DNA of 46,442 bases from Actinomycetota bacterium (GCA_020444505.1 JAHLKU010000018.1:1-46442), one strand, 5' to 3'. Counted from the first letter of the stretch, positions 24,884-33,204 are shown. The notes: generated by a model from the letters alone, not told the origin. Program-made: numbers and translations.

Positions 24884-25687
24884 ATGGCCATCGGCCGCTG
24901 TTCGGAATGCGGGGGACAGGTCTCTGATCGAGCCGAGGCGTGCCCTCACTGCGGGATACGACTGGCTGGGCCTCCCGTCGTCGCCCCTGCGCCGGTGCCG
25001 GCCGTCCCGGCGATCGGCCGGGCCCCCCGGCCGGCCCGGGGCGCGGGCGAGCGATGGCCGTCCACGCTCGGCGGGCTGCTGCTGATCGTCTCGGCGGTGC
25101 TGCCGTGGCTCGGCGACGTGTACTCGTCGACGTTCGGCTTCCGGGTCCCGGTGGCGGTGGCGTGGGACCTGGAGGCTCCCGAGAGCCTGCTGTCGGTGGG
25201 CATCGTGCTCGCCGTCCTCGGCCTGACCGGCCTGGCGGCGGCCTCGGTCCGCTGGGGGTGGCCGCTCCGCCAGATCGCCGCCTCCCTCGCCGTGGTCCTG
25301 ACGGCGGCGGTGATGGTGCAGGCGGCCCGGTTCACACTCGACGTGGGCGGATCGTGGACCAGCATGCTCAACGGCATGTCCATCGGCCCGTACGCCGCGC
25401 TGGCCGGCGCGCTGGTGCTGCTGCTGGCGCCGGTGCCGCCGCCGCTGAAGGTGCGCCTGCCGAGGTGGGGTGCGGACACCGCAGCGACGGCGACGCCGCA
25501 ACCCGCCGTCGCGGCGCCGCCTGAACAGGAAGCGGTGGCACCGGCGACCGAGGAAGCACCGGAAGGGCCAGAGCAGACCGGCGCACCCGGGCCCGGCACC
25601 GGTGAAGAGCACGCGGCCGGCACCGACCCGGAGGAGCCGGTCCCGGAGGCCCAGGGGGGCGACGATGACGGCGAGACCATCCCGTAG
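24884..25687 (+). CDS. Zinc-ribbon membrane protein
   Basis: A 267-residue protein. The N-terminal CSECGGQVSDRAEACPHCG is a zinc ribbon with Cys6, Cys9, Cys20 and Cys23. Four hydrophobic helices follow at about 60-80, 100-125, 132-150 and 170-190. The last 70 residues are a Pro/Ala/Glu-rich, acidic, probably disordered tail. Zinc-ribbon membrane proteins of this kind are common in actinobacteria and have no general function. GGGGGGAGG fixes the ATG. Its 3' end overlaps the ALPSS gene by 23 bases, so the two are likely coexpressed. Confidence 0.75.
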   Translation: MAIGRCSECGGQVSDRAEACPHCGIRLAGPPVVAPAPVPAVPAIGRAPRPARGAGERWPSTLGGLLLIVSAVLPWLGDVYSSTFGFRVPVAVAWDLEAPESLLSVGIVLAVLGLTGLAAASVRWGWPLRQIAASLAVVLTAAVMVQAARFTLDVGGSWTSMLNGMSIGPYAALAGALVLLLAPVPPPLKVRLPRWGADTAATATPQPAVAAPPEQEAVAPATEEAPEGPEQTGAPGPGTGEEHAAGTDPEEPVPEAQGGDDDGETIP

Positions 25688-28600
25688 CAGCGGCCGGATC
25701 CGCAGGTCGGCGGGCGCCGGCCTCGCGATCGCGCTCCTCGCCGCCTCGTTCGCCGCCGCACCGGAGGTCTCGGCCCAGGACCGGTCGGGGATCGAGACCG
25801 TCAGCCTCTCCTCCCCCCGCTGCCCCGACACGGTGGAACGCGTGGAGCCCACCGGTTCCACGCACGTCACCAACACCATCGTGTCCACGCAGGAGTTCAC
25901 CGACGCCGTGTCGTCGGGGCTCGTCGACCGGCTCGGAGGCGACGAGGCCGCCCGGCTGGTCGTGGGGGAGGCCGTCTCGGCGGCGGTCACCCGCTACCGC
26001 CAGGCACACGAGAACACCGGGAACACGCTCTCCATGGAGACGGTGGACATGGCCGAGTTCACCGAACTGGTCGTCGGCGAGCTCGTGGCGATGCACGCGC
26101 TCCCCTCCAGCGCGCTCCCCTCCAGCGCGCTCCCCTCCAGCGCACGCCCGGCGAGCGCCCTGCCGGAAGGCATCACCATCGAGGAGGTGCGGACCGAGGT
26201 CCAGGGGGCCGTCGTCGAATCGGTGTTCGAGGCGCTGCCGTCGAGCGGCTTCCCGGCCGGGCAGGTGGACCTGTTCACCAACCAGTTGCTCGGCAACGTG
26301 CTCTCGGCGCTGCCGTCGAGCGGGTTCCCGGCAGCAGAGAGGATCGTCTCCAGCGTGGTGGCTGCGCACACGGTGGACGGTGCGCTGCCGTCGAGCGCCA
26401 TGCCGGCCCTGGTGGCGGAGCTCCAGACGAGGCTCGACGCCCTCCCGGCGAGCGCCCTCCCCTCCAGCGCCCTGCCTTCGAGCTTCGCCGTCGACTGCGT
26501 CAACGCCTCGGCGGCGCTCCCCTCCAGCCTCGCCTTCGACTTCTCCCAGGAGATGGGGGCCCTCCCGTCCAGCGCGCTGCCCTCGAGCGCACTCCCCTCC
26601 AGCGCGCTCCCCTCCAGCGCCCTGCCCTCCAGCGCCCTGCCCTCCAGCGCCCTCCCCTCCAGCATCACGCAGACCGATGCGACGTCGGAGGCGATGGGGA
26701 AGGCCTTCTTCGACCCGGCGAACGCGCTGCCATCGAGCGCACTCCCCTCCAGCGCCCTGCCGTCCAGCGCCGTGCCGTGGGCAGACCTGATGACGGAGAT
26801 CGGCTCGGGCTTCGCCCGCGCACTGCCGTCCAGCGCCCTGCCGTCCAGTGCGCTCCCGTCCAGCGCCCTGCCCTCCAGCGCCCTGCCCTCCAGCGCCCTG
26901 CCCTCCAGTGCGCTCCCCTCCAGCGCACTGCCGTCGAGCATCTACAGCCGGGCGCTCTTCCAGTCGCTCGCCAATCTCAACCAGCGCAACGCGCTCCCCT
27001 CCAGCGCACTGCCCTCCAGTGCGCTGCCTTCCAGTGCGCTGCCCTCCAGTGCGCTGCCCTCCAGCGCACTCCCCTCCAGCGCGCTGCCCTCCAGCGCCGT
27101 CACCGAACTCGTCGAGCCGCTGGCGAACGAGATGCGGGCCGTCCTCGCCGAGTGGGGCGCAGACGCCTCTGCCCTCCCCTCCAGCGCCGCCATCACCGAA
27201 CTCATCTACGGCGCCGCCTTCCGGGCGCTGCCGTCGAGCCTCTCCCTCGAGGAGGCCCTGCCGTCGAGCATGACGGCCGAGATGCCCGAGATCCTCTCGG
27301 CAGGCATCGCCGACTCGATGGCGATGCGCGGCCTGGGCGTCGAGCCGTCCGAGATCCTCGGCGCCCTCCCCTCCAGCCTCGTCCTGGAACCGGTGGCCGA
27401 CATCCCCTCCGTCGTGTTCGGCCGGGCCGACCTGGCCGCCGCAGCGGCGCGGCCCGCGCTCGGCGGCATGTTCGACGACCAGTCGGCCATCCTCCCCTCC
27501 GACCTGGCCCAGGTGGCGCGCACCGGCTTCCAGCAGGGCATGGCGGTCGTGGCACTCGGCAGCGGCCTCTCCTTCGCGGCAGCGGACCTCACCGAGCCGT
27601 GCGTCCTGACGACGCGGCACACCGGCGAGGTCGGGGCGTCCACCTCCTTCACGGTGGGGGCGATGGTCGGCACACCGGACCCCTGGGACGTCATCGAGGG
27701 CGATCTCACCGTGTTCGACAGGTGGCGGGGCGAGGACATGGGATGGGAGATCGACGTCAACGACTGCGGCTACACGATGACCCACCCCGACCGGGCGGCG
27801 TACGACGTGCAGATCCACATCCCCGACGATGCCGTCGACGGCTACCTCGCCGGCCTGTCGAGCCCGGCGCAGGTCCAGGTGCTGCGGTGCAACGGGTACG
27901 ACACCGAGTTCTCCGAGCACTCGTACTCCTGGTACGACCCGTCGACCGGCAACCGGGGCGGAGGGGTCTTCGTGCCGTCGGAGTGGACCAGCGGCACGAA
28001 GATCTTCGTGCCGGTGCTGGCAGGGAGCCGCACCATCACCGGAGGGGTGACGGTGCCCCCCTGGATCCCCGAGGCCCTGCGGGTCGAGGAGCCGGAGATC
28101 CCTTCGGCGCTCGACGACCAGTACCGGTCCCTCGTCGAAGCCTGGGCGGACGAGCCGTGCCAGGTCCCCGGCACCGATCTCTACGAGGTCCCGAACCTGC
28201 GAGGGAAGACCGAGGAGCAGGCGATCGATGCCATCGAGCACTGCGGATTCCTCGCCCTCGGCGGCAGCACCGAGGTCGAAGAGGACGATCCTCTGGTCGC
28301 GCTGGTAGCCGGCCAGACCCCGGAAGCCGGCGAGCAGAAGCCCAAGGGCTCGTTCGTCACCTACTTGATCGGCATGCCGAGGTCCGGTCCCACCACGTCG
28401 CCGCCCGAGACCAGCACGCCCGGGACCAGCCCGACCACGACGTCCGGGACGATCACGTTCAAGGACTACAAGAACACCGCCTGCGCATGGGCCCGGGCCG
28501 ACATCATCAACGAGGGCCTCAATGTGGGCGCATGCCAGTTCGCCTGGTACGCCACCATCGAGTCGGGGCTGATCGGCAAGGTCGACAGCCAGGAGCCGGC

Positions 28601-28733
28601 CGCCGGCACCCACCTGGCGCCCGGCACCACGGTCGAGTTGTGGCAGTGGGAGGCGGCGACCAGCGAGCACCAATGTGGCCAGATCCCCGGCTACTGGTGG
28701 GACAACGGGTGCCACTCGAACCCGGAGCCATGA
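25665..28733 (+). CDS. Secreted ALPSS-pentapeptide repeat protein with PASTA-like domains
   Basis: A 1022-residue exported protein. A twin-basic N-terminus and hydrophobic core end in APEVSAQD, a plausible signal-peptidase site near residue 38. Between about 145 and 571 the pentapeptide ALPSS occurs about 38 times: tandem runs of 3, 7, 3, 8 and 7 units plus single copies before short helices (for example EALPSSGFPAGQ). Residues about 575-835 form an unidentified domain with cysteines. A PASTA-like domain follows from about 842 (VPNLRGKTEEQAIDAIEHCGF), then a Thr/Pro linker and a second PASTA-like unit from about 930. PASTA units bind peptidoglycan or muropeptides in other proteins, so a cell-wall-associated role is inferred. 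The ATG at 25665 has AGGGGGG upstream; the open frame before it is shadow. Confidence 0.8.
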   Translation: MTARPSRSSGRIRRSAGAGLAIALLAASFAAAPEVSAQDRSGIETVSLSSPRCPDTVERVEPTGSTHVTNTIVSTQEFTDAVSSGLVDRLGGDEAARLVVGEAVSAAVTRYRQAHENTGNTLSMETVDMAEFTELVVGELVAMHALPSSALPSSALPSSARPASALPEGITIEEVRTEVQGAVVESVFEALPSSGFPAGQVDLFTNQLLGNVLSALPSSGFPAAERIVSSVVAAHTVDGALPSSAMPALVAELQTRLDALPASALPSSALPSSFAVDCVNASAALPSSLAFDFSQEMGALPSSALPSSALPSSALPSSALPSSALPSSALPSSITQTDATSEAMGKAFFDPANALPSSALPSSALPSSAVPWADLMTEIGSGFARALPSSALPSSALPSSALPSSALPSSALPSSALPSSALPSSIYSRALFQSLANLNQRNALPSSALPSSALPSSALPSSALPSSALPSSALPSSAVTELVEPLANEMRAVLAEWGADASALPSSAAITELIYGAAFRALPSSLSLEEALPSSMTAEMPEILSAGIADSMAMRGLGVEPSEILGALPSSLVLEPVADIPSVVFGRADLAAAAARPALGGMFDDQSAILPSDLAQVARTGFQQGMAVVALGSGLSFAAADLTEPCVLTTRHTGEVGASTSFTVGAMVGTPDPWDVIEGDLTVFDRWRGEDMGWEIDVNDCGYTMTHPDRAAYDVQIHIPDDAVDGYLAGLSSPAQVQVLRCNGYDTEFSEHSYSWYDPSTGNRGGGVFVPSEWTSGTKIFVPVLAGSRTITGGVTVPPWIPEALRVEEPEIPSALDDQYRSLVEAWADEPCQVPGTDLYEVPNLRGKTEEQAIDAIEHCGFLALGGSTEVEEDDPLVALVAGQTPEAGEQKPKGSFVTYLIGMPRSGPTTSPPETSTPGTSPTTTSGTITFKDYKNTACAWARADIINEGLNVGACQFAWYATIESGLIGKVDSQEPAAGTHLAPGTTVELWQWEAATSEHQCGQIPGYWWDNGCHSNPEP
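26097..27377 (+). repeat. 15-bp imperfect tandem repeat array coding ALPSS
   Basis: Units read gcN-ctS-ccN-tcS-agY and vary at almost every third position, yet the encoded Ala-Leu-Pro-Ser-Ser is unchanged in about 38 units. The longest uninterrupted runs are 8, 7 and 7 units. A few units are altered at protein level (ARPAS, ALPAS, AVPWA). Confidence 0.9.
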
Positions 28734-28749
28734 TGAGAGAGGGGCGACG

Positions 28750-30009
28750 ATGATGCGCTGGCGCCGCTGGGTGATCCCGCTGGCCACGCTGGTGGCGGTG
28801 ATCGTCGTCGCCATCGTGATCCCGACGATCGATGCCGAGCCGGCCGCCGAGCCGGCCGACGCCACGACGACGACCGAAGCGCCGGACCCGGGCCCCGGCC
28901 CGGGGGTGACCGACGGCGAGATCGTGCTCGGGGTGCTGGCCGCCACCAGCGGTGACGCACAGGCGGCCGGTCTCCGGGCCCTCGCCGGCCACGAGGCGTA
29001 CTGGGACGCCCACCCCCTGGTCGGGGACCGCCGCATCACCCTCGACGTGCAAGACGGAGCGCTCGACCGAGCCACGTCGGCGACGGCGTTCCGGATCATG
29101 GAGGACGACGTCGCCATGATCTCCTCGTCGGTCGGCACGTCGTACGTCGCCGCGGACGCCGCCCTGATCGGGTTGCTCGTCGTGGCCGACTCGACCGTCG
29201 AGCAGTGGTCCGGCGTGGCCACCGTGCTCCCCAATGCCGGCCTCGCCGCCCCCGGCGACGAGGTGGAAGCCGGCGTGCTGTGGGCGTTCGGGGGCGGATC
29301 GCTCGCCCGGTCGGATGCCGATGCGATCGGCATCGTCGTCGGCGACGGTGTGGCCGGTGGCGAATGCCTCGCCGGCCTCGACGACGCCGCGCTCCTGCTG
29401 GGAGCCACCGTGGCAACGGTCGAGGTGGCCGATCCGGCCGCTCCGGATGTGGGCGGCGACGTCGAGAGCCTGCAGGATGCCGGAGCGTCGGTCGCCGTGA
29501 TCTGCGTGTCGCCCTCCTACCTGCTGGCGTTCGATGCGGCCGCCGACGCCGCCGGGTACGCCCCGACGGTCATCGCCACCTCGGAGAGCTACGAGGCGTC
29601 GCTTGGGGCCCGGCTCAGCGGCGACGTCTACGTGGTCACCGCCATGCCGCCGTGGGAGAGCGACGAGCCCGGCGTCGCCGAGATGCGGCGGGCGGCGATC
29701 GCCGCCGGGGTCGGCGACGACGTGGTCGACGGGGCCTTCTACGTCGGCTACACGCAGGCAGCCACCGCCCACGCCGTGCTGCTGGCCGCCGAGGCGGACG
29801 GCGGCATGGGGCGGGAGGCGTTCCTCGCGGCGCTCGCCCGTGGCGTGGAGGTGGACCTGCAGATGGGCGGGATACCGGTGACGATCGGCCTCGCCTCAGA
29901 GGAGCGGGTCCCGGCGATCGCCACCGGCATCTACCGCCCGGCCCCCACCACCGAGTGGCGATTCGGCCTGGAGCCGGTGGCCGATCCGTTCGTGGTCCCC
30001 TCCGGCTGA
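28750..30009 (+). CDS. Type-1 periplasmic-binding-like protein (branched-chain amino-acid receptor family)
   Basis: A 419-residue protein with one N-terminal membrane anchor (about 8-25) and a Thr/Glu/Pro linker. The ligand-binding fold then begins with VTDGEIVLGVLAATSGDAQAAG. Paired lobes are marked by DDVAMISSSVGTSYVAADAA, DAIGIVVGDGVAGG and DVYVVTAMPPWESDEPG, as in LivJ-type receptors. No ABC permease or ATPase genes are nearby, and the anchor is a plain helix without a lipobox Cys, so it may be a sensor or orphan receptor. GAGAGGGG precedes the ATG; the ALPSS gene ends 16 bases upstream. ATG at 28753 is an alternative start. Confidence 0.78.
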   Translation: MMRWRRWVIPLATLVAVIVVAIVIPTIDAEPAAEPADATTTTEAPDPGPGPGVTDGEIVLGVLAATSGDAQAAGLRALAGHEAYWDAHPLVGDRRITLDVQDGALDRATSATAFRIMEDDVAMISSSVGTSYVAADAALIGLLVVADSTVEQWSGVATVLPNAGLAAPGDEVEAGVLWAFGGGSLARSDADAIGIVVGDGVAGGECLAGLDDAALLLGATVATVEVADPAAPDVGGDVESLQDAGASVAVICVSPSYLLAFDAAADAAGYAPTVIATSESYEASLGARLSGDVYVVTAMPPWESDEPGVAEMRRAAIAAGVGDDVVDGAFYVGYTQAATAHAVLLAAEADGGMGREAFLAALARGVEVDLQMGGIPVTIGLASEERVPAIATGIYRPAPTTEWRFGLEPVADPFVVPSG

Positions 30010-30296
30010 GCCGCTGCGGGCGCGGAAGAGCCCGGAGACACTTCGGCGTCGCCGCCGCCGCAGGAGGACCAGCCCGCGGGTCTCCAGGCTCCGGTGGTCC
30101 AGGTTGGAGTCGCTACCGGCCGGGGCGTCGCCCCGGCGAGGCAGCCACCCCAGACATGGGGGGCCGCCTAGCGCCCGACCACCTCCGGGGTCCTAGAACT
30201 TCTGCCTGATATCGGGACCACCTCCTTTCTCCAGTGAGGGCATGTTGCCACACCGGAGCGGGGTGTGCTCGCGGTTCCGGTCACGAGCGGCCCCGG
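30010..30296. other. Intergenic region with interleaved inverted repeats
   Basis: No convincing gene was found in these 287 bases. GGAGAC (30034-30039) pairs with GTCTCC (30080-30085) and GGACCA (30066-30071) with TGGTCC (30095-30100); the pairs interleave as in an H-type pseudoknot. A perfect GCCGGGGC-GTC-GCCCCGGC hairpin lies at about 30118-30136. On the minus strand AAAGGAGGTGGTC near 30220-30232 is a consensus ribosome binding site, and its GGAGGTGGTC recurs near 30176. Only tiny frames follow (14-17 codons). An untranslated structured RNA or a leader peptide is possible; nothing identifies the family or strand. Confidence 0.4.
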
Positions 30297-31118
30297 CTAC
30301 CCCCAGGGCTCCAGCAACTCGTAGGCGGACCCGTTCAACTCCACCACGAGCAGGCCAACGTCTTCGTTGAAGAAGCAGGCGACGGGCACGTCCCCACCCA
30401 TGAACGGGCCGCTGAGCACCAGGTCGAAGGCGAACACGTCGTCGAAGGTCCCGGCCCCGACGGTGATCGGGCCGGCGTTGCCCTCCCGCCACGTGAGGTC
30501 GGCGGTGATGTCGTCGGTGATGGTCATCGAGCCGAACCTGGCCTGCACCGTCCCCTCGGCATGGACGGTCTCGCCCGGCCCGGCGGAGAGGTCGAACACC
30601 GACGGCTCGGCGTACACCTCGGACGTGTCTGGGCCGTTGGTGGCTGCGGCCGTGTACACCTCGAGGCCCGCATACCCGGCCACCCACGGCTCGCTCAGGT
30701 CCACGTAGATGGCGATCCCCACCGACCCCGGCTCCGCCTCTCCGAAGACGAAGCGGTCGTAGACGCCGCCGCCGAACTCCACACCGCGCTCCACGCGCAG
30801 TTCGAGGTCGGCGCTGACCCCCAGATCCTCGACGCGGTAGAGGGCGCGGGCGTCGCCGTCGGGGAACATCGCCGCCCAGGAGATGCCGAAGTACGGGTGC
30901 GCATCCGCCGGCAGCGTCGTGGTCGTGGTGGTGGGCGCTGCGGTGGTCGTCGTGGCCGGCGCGGCCGTGGTCGTGGCCGCCGCCGTCGTGGTCGTGGCCG
31001 CGGAGGTGGTCGTGGTGACGGGGGTGGTGGGCCCGGTGGTGGAGCCCGCATCGTCACCGCAGGCGGCGGCCACCATCACCAGGAGCACGGCGAAGAGCAG
31101 GGCACGCGGGAATCTCAC
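30297..31118 (-). CDS. Lipoprotein of unknown function, paralogue A
   Basis: A 273-residue predicted lipoprotein: signal peptide ending VAAAC, then GDDAGS and a long Thr/Ala/Pro linker to about residue 75. The folded domain begins LPADAHPYFGISWAA and ends with GPFMGGDVPVACFF and YELLEPWG, all shared with the protein at 32332. It includes YVDLSEPWVAGYAGLEVY. The family is not recognised. The GTG at 31118 is chosen over upstream ATGs because AAGGAGG lies 4 bases before it and the signal peptide then starts MRFPRALL. Confidence 0.7.
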   Translation of the reverse strand: MRFPRALLFAVLLVMVAAACGDDAGSTTGPTTPVTTTTSAATTTTAAATTTAAPATTTTAAPTTTTTTLPADAHPYFGISWAAMFPDGDARALYRVEDLGVSADLELRVERGVEFGGGVYDRFVFGEAEPGSVGIAIYVDLSEPWVAGYAGLEVYTAAATNGPDTSEVYAEPSVFDLSAGPGETVHAEGTVQARFGSMTITDDITADLTWREGNAGPITVGAGTFDDVFAFDLVLSGPFMGGDVPVACFFNEDVGLLVVELNGSAYELLEPWG

Positions 31119-31186
31119 GACACCTCCTTGGTCCGTCCCCTTCATCATCGCACAGCGCGCCCCCGGCCCGACGGGCCGCCTCCCGG

Positions 31187-31192
31187 TAGGCT
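31187..31192 (+). promoter_or_regulatory. -10 element TAGGCT, leaderless promoter
   Basis: TAGGCT 6 bases before the ATG at 31199; no ribosome binding site. Confidence 0.6.
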
Positions 31193-31198
31193 CGCCGG

Positions 31199-32335
31199 AT
31201 GCGCGTCAGGGCCATCGACCCCGCCAATCGCCGTGATCTGCGCGCCTTCCTCGGCCTGCCGCACCGCCTGTACCGGGACAGCCCGCAGTGGGTGCCCCCG
31301 ATGCTGGTGGAGGAGCGAGCCGAGTTGAGCCCGCGCCGCAACCCGTTCTACGCCCACAGCGAGGCCCGCCTCCTGGTGGCCGAGGACGGCGGCGAGGTGG
31401 CCGGCCGCCTGGTGGTGATGGACCACCGCCCCTACAACCGCCACACCGGGTTCTCCGACGCCCTGCTGGACCGCTTCGAGTGCGTGGACGACCAGGCGGT
31501 TGCGGGCGCCCTGTTCGACGAGGCCGCCGCCTGGGCCCGGGACCGCGGCCTCACCCGCCTCAGCGGCCCTCGGCGGTTCATGATCGGCGCGCCGAGCGGC
31601 GTGCTGGTGGAGGGCTTCGAGCACCCTCCCGCCCCGTCGTGCTCGTACCACCTCCCCTACTACGGGGCCCTGTTCGAGCGCCACGGCTTCGAAACCGAGG
31701 CCGATCTGCTGTCCGGCTACGTCGACCGCTCCTACGACGTCGACCCGCAGGTGTTCGAGGCGGCCGACGCGGCGGCGGAGGCCAACGGGTACCGGCCGTG
31801 GAAGTACCCCTCCAGGTGGGCGCTGTGGCGAGACCGCATGACCATCGCCCGCCTGTTCAACACCGCCTTCGCCGAGATGGACGACTTCTGCCCACTCGAC
31901 GAGGCGGAGATGCGGCTGATGGCGCGCCAGATGGCGGTGGTGGCCGACCGCAACCTGATCCACTACGTGCGGGCCGGCGGCGACATCACCGCCTTCCTGG
32001 TGATGCTCCCCGACATCTCCGACGGCATGCGGCGCGCCCGGGGGCGGGTGCTGCCGTTCGGCTGGTGGCACGTGCTACGGGCGGCCCGGCGCACCCGCCG
32101 GGCCAGCATGGTGCTGGCGGGCGTCCTCCCCGAGCACCGCAGCCGGGGCGCCAACCTGGTGCTGTACGCCAACCTGGCCCGGCGGGCGCCGGGGTCCCGC
32201 TACACCGAGGCGGAGATCGTCTACGTGGATGCCGACAACGGGCGGATGCAGCGCAACCTGGCGCTGCTGGGGGGCGTCGACTGGGTGAAGCGGCACCGGG
32301 TGTACCGGCTGCCGCTGGGACCGGCCGGCTCCTAG
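31199..32335 (+). CDS. YghO-like GNAT-superfamily acetyltransferase
   Basis: A 378-residue protein similar in layout to E. coli YghO. The N-terminal DSPQWVPPMLVEERAELSPRRNPFYAHSEA and GPRRFMIGAPSGVLVEGFEHPP are characteristic of this group. The C-terminal GNAT-like segment contains VLPEHRSRGANLVLYANL and ends YVDADNGRMQRNLALLGG. The biochemical function of this family is unknown to me. It is bracketed by two paralogous lipoprotein genes on the opposite strand. Its TAG shares the palindrome CTAG with the stop of the convergent gene. Confidence 0.75.
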   Translation: MRVRAIDPANRRDLRAFLGLPHRLYRDSPQWVPPMLVEERAELSPRRNPFYAHSEARLLVAEDGGEVAGRLVVMDHRPYNRHTGFSDALLDRFECVDDQAVAGALFDEAAAWARDRGLTRLSGPRRFMIGAPSGVLVEGFEHPPAPSCSYHLPYYGALFERHGFETEADLLSGYVDRSYDVDPQVFEAADAAAEANGYRPWKYPSRWALWRDRMTIARLFNTAFAEMDDFCPLDEAEMRLMARQMAVVADRNLIHYVRAGGDITAFLVMLPDISDGMRRARGRVLPFGWWHVLRAARRTRRASMVLAGVLPEHRSRGANLVLYANLARRAPGSRYTEAEIVYVDADNGRMQRNLALLGGVDWVKRHRVYRLPLGPAGS

Positions 32336-33132
32336 CCCCAGGGCTCCAGCAACTCCACCGAGGCCCCTCCCAGGTCGACCTTCAGCACCAGGTTGTCGGC
32401 ACTCAGGGTGTAGGCGATCGGGAAGTCGCCGCCCATGAACGGGCCGCTCACCACGATGTCGTAGACGACGCCGGTGAACGTGCCGGCCGGCACCGTGACC
32501 TCCTCGGGGCCGGTGTCGCGCAGCGTCACGTCGACCACGATGTCGTTGCTGAACGAACCGGAGCCGAACTCCGAAGTGACCGTGCCCTCCAGGTGGAACG
32601 TCTCGCCGGGGCCCCCGGAGAGGTCGAACGGCGCCGGGGCATCGAAGGTCTCCACCGCTTCGGGTCCCTTCCCCTGCCCGGTGCCCGCCGGCCACACCTC
32701 GAGGCCGACGAACGTGACCACCCAGGGCTCGCTCAGGTCGAAGTAGAACACCAGGCCCGGGGAGTCGGGGGTCTCCAACCCCAGCACGAAGCGGTCGAAG
32801 GTGCCCTCGTGGCCGCCCCACGACACGCCGTACTCCATGCGCGCCTCCATGTCGCCCTGGATGCCGAAGTCGTCCACCCGGTAGACGGCGCGGGCGGCGG
32901 GATCGGGCAGCACGGCCGCCCACGACACCCCGAGGGTGGGGTGGGCATCGGCCGGGAGCGTGGTGGCCGTGGTCGTCGGGGCCGCCGTCGTCGTGGGCGC
33001 CTCCGTCGTCGTCGTCGTGACGGCCGCCGTCGTGGTGGGAGCCGCCGTCGTGGCGCCGGTGTCGTCGTCGCCGCAGGCTGCGGCCACCAGGGACAGCAGG
33101 ACGGCCAGGATCAAGGGACGGATTGCGCGCAT
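32332..33132 (-). CDS. Lipoprotein of unknown function, paralogue B
   Basis: A 266-residue lipoprotein: signal peptide with lipobox VAAAC, then GDDDTG and a Thr/Ala/Pro linker. The domain starts LPADAHPTLGVSWAAVLPD and ends SGPFMGGDFPIAYTL and VELLEPWG, matching the protein at 30297 along its whole length. Shared core segments include FYFDLSEPWVVTFVGLEVW and DLSGGPGETFHLEGTV. The ATG at 33132 is preferred because GGAGG lies 5 bases before it. Confidence 0.7.
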   Translation of the reverse strand: MRAIRPLILAVLLSLVAAACGDDDTGATTAAPTTTAAVTTTTTEAPTTTAAPTTTATTLPADAHPTLGVSWAAVLPDPAARAVYRVDDFGIQGDMEARMEYGVSWGGHEGTFDRFVLGLETPDSPGLVFYFDLSEPWVVTFVGLEVWPAGTGQGKGPEAVETFDAPAPFDLSGGPGETFHLEGTVTSEFGSGSFSNDIVVDVTLRDTGPEEVTVPAGTFTGVVYDIVVSGPFMGGDFPIAYTLSADNLVLKVDLGGASVELLEPWG

Positions 33133-33154
33133 GTCCACCTCCGGGTGCGCGCGC

Positions 33155-33160
33155 AGTCTA
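33155..33160 (-). promoter_or_regulatory. -10 element TAGACT of lipoprotein B (leadered)
   Basis: TAGACT on the minus strand, 22 bases before the ATG at 33132, with GGAGGTGG in the leader. Confidence 0.45.
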
Positions 33161-33204
33161 CGCGCGGGCGGCCCCGTCGAGAGGCTCGTGCGGGCCGGGC
33201 TCCG

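Noticed and set aside
25994-26941. Long minus-strand frame rich in ALEGS/ALEGR units, resembling a pentapeptide-repeat protein
   Set aside because: It is the exact antisense of the ALPSS array; the unit arises from the complement of the 15-bp repeat. There is no start signal, and the plus strand has a signal peptide and flanking domains.
25368-29408. 1346-residue minus-strand frame across the ALPSS and binding-protein genes
   Set aside because: Low-complexity shadow of identified plus-strand genes with no start signal.
30076-30090. B12-box-like AGCCTGGAGACCCGC on the minus strand, suggesting a cobalamin riboswitch
   Set aside because: The other conserved parts of that riboswitch are not visible, and no minus-strand gene lies downstream; the next gene that way is on the plus strand.
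30218-30232. GGACCACCTCCTTTCT, similar to the 3' end of 16S rRNA
   Set aside because: No other rRNA sequence is near. On the minus strand it is simply a strong Shine-Dalgarno sequence.
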